Below, in pieces: positions 15,901 through 20,091 of a DNA stretch of 20,091 bases. The translations under genes were made by a program, and so were the position numbers. The stretch spans positions 1 through 20,091 of the IMG/VR virus record IMGVR_UViG_3300028569_000209; one strand, written 5' to 3'. The first letter of the stretch is position 1. Each line of letters opens with the position of its first letter. The stretch is from a virus. The notes under the pieces were generated by a model. The model searched no databases. It worked only from the letters and a program-made list of their open reading frames with translations, and was not told the origin of the DNA.

Positions 15901-16155
15901 GACCCATCAAATCCGTCAAATGGATTAACGGCAAATATTGTTATTAATTCACCACAAGTGAGTCAACTTCCTGTTGTAGGAAATCCTAATGTTGAGCAGT
16001 CATACCTTCAATATCCCACAGATCTTGAGTATTTTCAATTAATTACAGGAATAACATATACCGATTTTATAAACCAATTATACATCAGCGTCAGGATTTT
16101 ATCCTCAAACTTATTTATTACACGACATAAGTTATATTGCACCATGTGGGGGTAG
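12931..16155 (+). CDS. Giant baseplate/tail structural protein, N-terminal part
   Basis: This frame encodes 1074 aa, but probably only the first ~1050 are native, because the coding signal moves to the +1 frame near 16073-16086. Residues about 48-175 look like a carboxypeptidase-regulatory or CNA-B-like beta sandwich: 'GVVTGRVFVNGGFGLPNAKV', then TNEDGYRYNLLP, then NESGDFMIFGVPVGTQTIVM. Residues about 581-628 are a strongly hydrophobic double-helix-like block, and 663-706 a second one, with an amphipathic stretch between. They are followed by a CTSCDCDC cluster (C718, C721, C723, C725). The final part is Ser/Thr/Asn-rich, beta-type sequence. It lies at the position of T4 gene 7 (wedge, 1032 aa) after gp25 and gp6 homologues, but I see no direct gp7 motif. 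A host-contact or membrane-interacting tail protein is an alternative. Confidence 0.7.
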   Translation: MGKSYRIRTEVGVDKYINVNLEQDWESLEVLSLKILANDVYTRFCADYGVVTGRVFVNGGFGLPNAKVSVFIPLESADELDPVISELYPYKTITETNEDGYRYNLLPKLPSYNGHVSTGSFPNKGDILMDGSYIEVYDKYYRFTVTTNESGDFMIFGVPVGTQTIVMDVDLSDIGCFSLSPQDLIQQGLATETQVNGAKFKSSTNLRELPQIKNLVFDVDVRPFWGDADLCQVGITRVDFDLTKQANINIQPTAIFMGSIISTTDDDALKVSCKPKNNTGNLCELVAGPGEIQAIRQTIFSDDNGLPILERYEIEQEGKVIDADGTYLLNVPMNLDYVFTNEFGQQVISNDPKKGIPTKGKYRFRFKWQNEQGLQGSFQRANFLVPNIKEYGWNNTYNSSNDPFTNLSPGTYNYSISAGLVTGTTIINNLGYNLGLSQPVTNNVSSYSIYLNGQLYFGSLNSIPFDFGDTIQIVGTPIDSSQPQSFSFTSYQEELFNLLRSYAFSTDWDDYANVQEALNCEDTFYEFGYNKVYTTTMFLDRYKKGIGRAKHLGIKEIDNRSCKSTVNTFPVNDIIRNFDAIFFVFNILINILTFPILVLLFVAHFISFLWPILKYVLIILGIVLTIQAIDDAQAVFENASEIIEAQLSAINASLAGPVVDTGALAKAVRLLIKQFVLIAKAVFSAVLAATFTAFAIFAAVKIKGFPRIGLPMISYPDCTSCDCDCKNADMSDDFDSNSVYNEINTAAQSSGGGSNNTQLSTPKTLIAPVNSSGAYTLDHPNLNNDPNGNDPFPPCKSFTTLLEATSQDEISVDVVVKASLDYIRIASGSDVISSTDPNRYLPNEAYLLKAPQPFLFSAEKNAGADDRFFAYPTSVTFSQKLNEFNTRDKYFKSSTISAFGTGVNRIKTTVNPTSGSTPYEDQVIVVLMTAGSTESLGVGNIITFQDPNYMDSGSTLRMVNLTGATINQFQNNSITGTTFTGQTSLPLTYADPSNPSNGLTANIVINSPQVSQLPVVGNPNVEQSYLQYPTDLEYFQLITGITYTDFINQLYISVRILSSNLFITRHKLYCTMWG
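16073..16086 (+). other. Apparent +1 frame change joining two coding frames
   Basis: The upstream frame reads ...TYTDFINQLY and then becomes rich in codons rare here (AGC, GTC, AGG, TCC, CGA, TGC) until its TAG at 16153. The +1 frame has its last stop at 16070-16072. From 16073 on it is open, with typical codons, straight through the ATG at 16181 to the stop at 18521. Reading across with a one-base shift gives one 1863-aa protein. The bases at the switch (aattatacatcagcg) hold no long homopolymer. A real split, a +1 recoding event or an indel in the assembly are all possible. Confidence 0.65.
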
Positions 16156-16180
16156 TAATACCCTTTCAAATATAATTGGT

Positions 16181-18523
16181 GTGATGGAAAATTATCAAAC
16201 TTATGAAATTTGTATTTTTGTAAGAGGTGTAGATCCGTTTACTACAAAACAAACTATATCTTATGACTTATCTAAAATATTTGGTAAATCTTATGGGAAT
16301 ATTACAATACAAGGAGATTATTATTTAAATGTTCCAATACAACCATTAAACACATTATTAAAACCTACAACACATAATACCACAAATAATAATAATCAAA
16401 CATTATATTTCCCTTCATTTACTTTCACTCCAGACCCAATACAATATACCGCTTTTACATCTAATTTACCATATTATTATTTAAGTACCGATGATATTTT
16501 ATCAACAACCTATTCACCATATCCAGGTCAATGGCAAACAAATAACTTAAGTACGACATCATTACAACAAACAATTGCGAATGGTTATGGATTACCAATA
16601 CCATCAACATCTTACTATACTGTCGGAGGAACTTATTTAAGGTGGGTAAATGATTTTCAGTTTACAAATTTAAACATGCAAACAGGAAACAATAATAGTA
16701 ACCCACCTTGTAATCAAGATTGTCAAAAGGGTGAATATTTTAATACTGGCTCAACATTCTACACGGGAGTGAATAGTATGGGTAATTTATCGGCACTTTA
16801 TTCTCCCGCCTATTATAGATATGGACTAAATCCAATATCTTTCCCAACGACATATAGTAATCGTATAGTGATGAGATCAGATAGATTACCAACATCTACA
16901 AACGTTCAAAACGGACCATCAGGAACTCAAACAGGATATGGTCTTCACCAAAATGATAACTTTTCATTTTATGGTCAAAATGGTAATGAAACTCAACCAA
17001 CGATAGGTGTAGGTGGAGACTTAATATCTGGTGAATCACAAGATGATGATCCGATCACAACAGGATTAACAGAAACATTAACTTGTGAAGGAATGGTTCC
17101 TTTAGAGTGTTATAGTGGTTCAGGAAACAATGTTGGTGTTTTACCAGCAGGACAATGCGCAATACCGTCAAATAGAATGGTAAATGGATGTTATTGTTTA
17201 CTAAACTACATAGAAACAGGTATTCCAGTGTTTAAAAAATTATATCTAATTCCGGAGTACTTTAGAGATGCTAAATTGTTTTTAGAATGGAAAACAAGAT
17301 TTACTATGAACTTCGCGGCTTGTAGAGGGGTGTTTGGACAAGTATTTCAGAATAATTGGATCAACGGGGTTTTATATATGTTTAATTTCAATAAAAGAAC
17401 AACATTTGGGGTTAACGCGACTAATCCAAATTATAATTATTGTGAAAATGTTATTGTATTTAACGAATTAAGTAATAATTTTTATTATAGATCATCACCT
17501 TGGAATAATACAATACAAGAGTTTATTGGAAAAGACTCACCAAACTATAATTCACAAAGTTCGTTTAGTAATTTTCCTGGATTTGGATATAATGTAAAAC
17601 AAATACAATTCCCAACGACCGTTGTTGACTTAGGGCCTAGAGATTATTTTATAAACGAAGTTTGTTGTTCTGGAGGTATTGATGGTTTTGGGTCTTATTA
17701 TGGAAATCAATTAAAAGCCACATCATATCAAGACAATTCTGACATTATACAACTTGGGTTTCTTTCAAGAATACTTAATGATGGAGTTAGACAAAGAATG
17801 ATTCCGATATCTAGTGGGGACAATTCAACTGAAGGGCAAGGAATTATTCAATTCTTTAATAGTACAAGAGGTGGTTATAGAATTGACGGAGATTGGGCTC
17901 AAATGTTATCCATTAATTCAGAGTGGAAAGTTTTACCATTTATAAGTGAAAATGTGCCAAGTAATCAATATATCTTTTTTGGAGATAATGGGGCACCAAC
18001 TCCTGATCAAATTAAACCTGTTATGGGATTATTTTTTCAGACACCACAAGAAAATTTAAAATATAGAAAAATTGAATCACCTGGAATTGAAACATATAAT
18101 TTCACTCCGTTAATTGAAGAAAAGTTTGGGTATTCTAAATCACAAGTGGTACCACATTATAAATGGTCTTTGAAAACGAGCTCCCCAAGCCAAAATATTT
18201 TTGGAACAGAAGATAATAATTGGTATACAAATGTTATTGGACAAGGGTTCTTTAAGAAAAAATATCAAGATTTAGATTTCACAACTTTAGGTGAAAAATA
18301 TATAACATCAACAACTAAATTGGGGTATATAACAAATTATACTTTAGCTGGTGTACCAGAACCACTCATACCCCCTTCAATAGTTAATCAGGGTATACCT
18401 AGTGGTAATGCTAATCAGTCGGTGGTTGTTGGAGCACCTTATCATTTTTACTTTGGTTTAAATAACGGAAAGACCGCCGTAGATAGATTCTATAAACTTT
18501 ATGTAGCAACAGCAGAAGAGTAA
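16181..18523 (+). CDS. Giant baseplate/tail structural protein, C-terminal part
   Basis: The first ATG in this frame is at 16181 and gives 780 aa, but it has no ribosome binding site, and the same frame is open with native codons back to 16073. The part from 16073 to 16180 reads ...ASGFYPQTYLLHDISYIAP... and looks like real protein, so this is most likely the continuation of the preceding gene. The product is rich in Asn, Tyr, Ser, Thr and Gly, as in phage tail proteins, and has Cys pairs such as PPCNQDC and a cluster near 17083-17200 (LTCEG, LECYSG, GQCA, NGCYC). No membrane segment is obvious. The next gene starts one base after its stop. Confidence 0.7.
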   Translation: MMENYQTYEICIFVRGVDPFTTKQTISYDLSKIFGKSYGNITIQGDYYLNVPIQPLNTLLKPTTHNTTNNNNQTLYFPSFTFTPDPIQYTAFTSNLPYYYLSTDDILSTTYSPYPGQWQTNNLSTTSLQQTIANGYGLPIPSTSYYTVGGTYLRWVNDFQFTNLNMQTGNNNSNPPCNQDCQKGEYFNTGSTFYTGVNSMGNLSALYSPAYYRYGLNPISFPTTYSNRIVMRSDRLPTSTNVQNGPSGTQTGYGLHQNDNFSFYGQNGNETQPTIGVGGDLISGESQDDDPITTGLTETLTCEGMVPLECYSGSGNNVGVLPAGQCAIPSNRMVNGCYCLLNYIETGIPVFKKLYLIPEYFRDAKLFLEWKTRFTMNFAACRGVFGQVFQNNWINGVLYMFNFNKRTTFGVNATNPNYNYCENVIVFNELSNNFYYRSSPWNNTIQEFIGKDSPNYNSQSSFSNFPGFGYNVKQIQFPTTVVDLGPRDYFINEVCCSGGIDGFGSYYGNQLKATSYQDNSDIIQLGFLSRILNDGVRQRMIPISSGDNSTEGQGIIQFFNSTRGGYRIDGDWAQMLSINSEWKVLPFISENVPSNQYIFFGDNGAPTPDQIKPVMGLFFQTPQENLKYRKIESPGIETYNFTPLIEEKFGYSKSQVVPHYKWSLKTSSPSQNIFGTEDNNWYTNVIGQGFFKKKYQDLDFTTLGEKYITSTTKLGYITNYTLAGVPEPLIPPSIVNQGIPSGNANQSVVVGAPYHFYFGLNNGKTAVDRFYKLYVATAEE

Positions 18524-18524
18524 A

Positions 18525-20091
18525 ATGCAGATAGATCCAACAACAAGAATAATAGAGTCGACACAACGATATAAGGGAGCCCCAAAAACGGATCAGTTTA
18601 TCAATATACCATTAAATCAGTCTAGTAAAGATTTAACAGAATTTGATAGAAGTGTTGATTTAAATCTTGCAAATGTGTTTGATGAAGAAAGACAATTATC
18701 CACAATATTTAGACCTGTAACAAAATATTCAGTTTTGTTTGAAAACGCTTTAACGGGCACAACATTATACCCCCCGTTTAGAGACAATCTTTATTATACA
18801 AATGCGTTATCAAACGCAATATCATATTATCCTTCAGGTAATTCACCATCAGTTCCACCACAACCAATGAACCAAAATGTTCCTTGGGATGGATTTCCCC
18901 AATATCCCGAGTTTGATTTTATACGAACCGATAATGATGTTTTGGGGTATACGATTGGAAACGGAAGACATTTAGATTTTAAATCAATTAGTGCGACCAC
19001 ATATAATTGGTCACACTATTTAAGTTACGCATATCAAAATGATTACACTAAAAATCTTTATGCCATTGAGCCAAATACAAATATTTCTTGGAATTGGGTG
19101 GCACAAGATGGGTTACCATATTATGTAACTCTTGGTAGTGATCAAACAACAAGGGTTATTAGTTTTAAATGTCCTGTTATGCATGGATTATCGGTTGGAG
19201 AATTTGTTCAACTATCAACAAACTATAATGGGAATGATTTTTTTCAAGTAACTAGTTTGGGAGATACGGCTTCAGGATCCGATGAATATATTTTTAACAT
19301 ATTAAATGTTGGATATACAGGAACTACGTTTCAAACCTTCACACAAGGAACATTCAAAAGGGTTATAAATGCGTCTAATTCTGCTGATACAATCAGTAAA
19401 TATTATGTTAGAAAACATAAAATATTAACAAATCCTGAATGTGCGGTATTGGTAAACGCAGGATACGAACAAAATGTTTATAACAATAAAACCAAATGTG
19501 AAATAAAATCATTAACACCAAACCAAAGAAAACGAACATCAGTTAAAGAAGGATCAAGAGCATATACTTTATCATTTAATTGTGATGTGGATATTCTTGA
19601 TTTATTGGATAATGAAAACAGACCCGTTAGTGAATTATTTTTTACCACAATTTGGAGAGGTTATTTTGGGTGGACACAAAAATTAAAACAAGGTTGGTAT
19701 TTTAATACTTTTTTAGATCAAAAACAACCACAAATATGGTGGGATCAAAATAATGCAAATTCAAATACGACTATACTCCAAAATCAATATTTTTCATTAT
19801 TAAATAAAGGACCATTTTATTATAATGAATTATTAACAACAGGAGACACAATAGACGGAGATTTTTGTGAATGGAATAATTTTGAACAACTTGAAAGAGT
19901 AATTTCAATATATCAACATAAGATAACATATGACCAAAATTGGTTTAGTTTATCGGCAACCACACTAAACTCAAATAATTCTTTTGGGTATTTTTATCAA
20001 CCACATAGTCCAATTCAAATTAGGGCTTTTTCTGATTATATTGAAGAAGGAAGTTCTTTAAATGTTGTTGGTATTCCTGATTATGCATATT
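18525..20091 (+). CDS. Large structural protein (3' partial)
   Basis: An ATG at 18525, one base after the previous stop, opens a frame without stops to the window end, giving at least 522 residues. It begins MQIDPTTRIIESTQRYKG and is rich in Asn, Tyr, Gln, Thr and aromatic residues, with several Trp-containing beta-type segments (TTYNWSHYLSYAY, NISWNWVAQDG, FTTIWRGYFGWTQKL). This resembles the two giant genes before it in composition, and the spacing shows they are co-translated. No known domain was recognised. A tail or baseplate-associated structural role follows from position and composition only. Confidence 0.75.
   Translation, partial: MQIDPTTRIIESTQRYKGAPKTDQFINIPLNQSSKDLTEFDRSVDLNLANVFDEERQLSTIFRPVTKYSVLFENALTGTTLYPPFRDNLYYTNALSNAISYYPSGNSPSVPPQPMNQNVPWDGFPQYPEFDFIRTDNDVLGYTIGNGRHLDFKSISATTYNWSHYLSYAYQNDYTKNLYAIEPNTNISWNWVAQDGLPYYVTLGSDQTTRVISFKCPVMHGLSVGEFVQLSTNYNGNDFFQVTSLGDTASGSDEYIFNILNVGYTGTTFQTFTQGTFKRVINASNSADTISKYYVRKHKILTNPECAVLVNAGYEQNVYNNKTKCEIKSLTPNQRKRTSVKEGSRAYTLSFNCDVDILDLLDNENRPVSELFFTTIWRGYFGWTQKLKQGWYFNTFLDQKQPQIWWDQNNANSNTTILQNQYFSLLNKGPFYYNELLTTGDTIDGDFCEWNNFEQLERVISIYQHKITYDQNWFSLSATTLNSNNSFGYFYQPHSPIQIRAFSDYIEEGSSLNVVGIPDYAY

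Noticed and set aside
18505-18530. A second frame change between the last two structural genes
   Set aside because: The stop at 18521 is followed after one base by an ATG, both frames keep native codons up to those points, and the new frame begins with a plausible N-terminus, so these are two separate genes.

Overview
The window is a stretch of a large, AT-rich tailed-phage genome with a T4-like (contractile-tail) gene set. All genes lie on the + strand and are tightly packed, and both ends cut through a gene. Most starts have no Shine-Dalgarno sequence, only A/T-rich leaders. One promoter also fits the Bacteroidota TTTG/TAnnTTTG pattern, and one small gene belongs to the DUF5522 family, which as I recall it is common in Bacteroidota. 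I therefore infer a Bacteroidota (Flavobacteriia-like) host, but nothing in the window proves it. No tRNA, IS element, CRISPR array or integrase was seen.

Layout. (1) 1-3386: the end of a large virion protein with a baseplate-hub/gpD-like segment, a 74-aa unknown gene, and an acidic Pro/Ala-rich coiled-coil protein closed by a hairpin terminator. (2) 3428-4420: a single-gene unit with promoter, gp32-like ssDNA-binding protein and terminator. (3) 4444-10506: a replication and nucleotide operon of UvsX/RecA-like recombinase, FEN-type 5' nuclease, an unknown 149-aa protein, a gp41/DnaB-like helicase, a class II (B12-dependent) ribonucleotide reductase and a DUF5522 protein. Its terminator hairpin overlaps the last codons of the last gene. 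(4) 10547 to the right edge: a baseplate module with gp25-like and gp6/J-like wedge proteins, then a very large structural protein that appears split by a +1 frame change near 16073-16086, then another large structural gene running off the window.

The middle genes would together coat, recombine, unwind and process DNA and supply dNTPs. The flanking genes build the tail baseplate. The most notable points are the frame change joining two open frames into one probable 1863-aa protein, the gp32-like protein that has lost its zinc site but carries a bacterial SSB-style C-terminal tip, the membrane-like helices and Cys cluster inside the large structural protein, and the DUF5522 gene in a phage replication operon.
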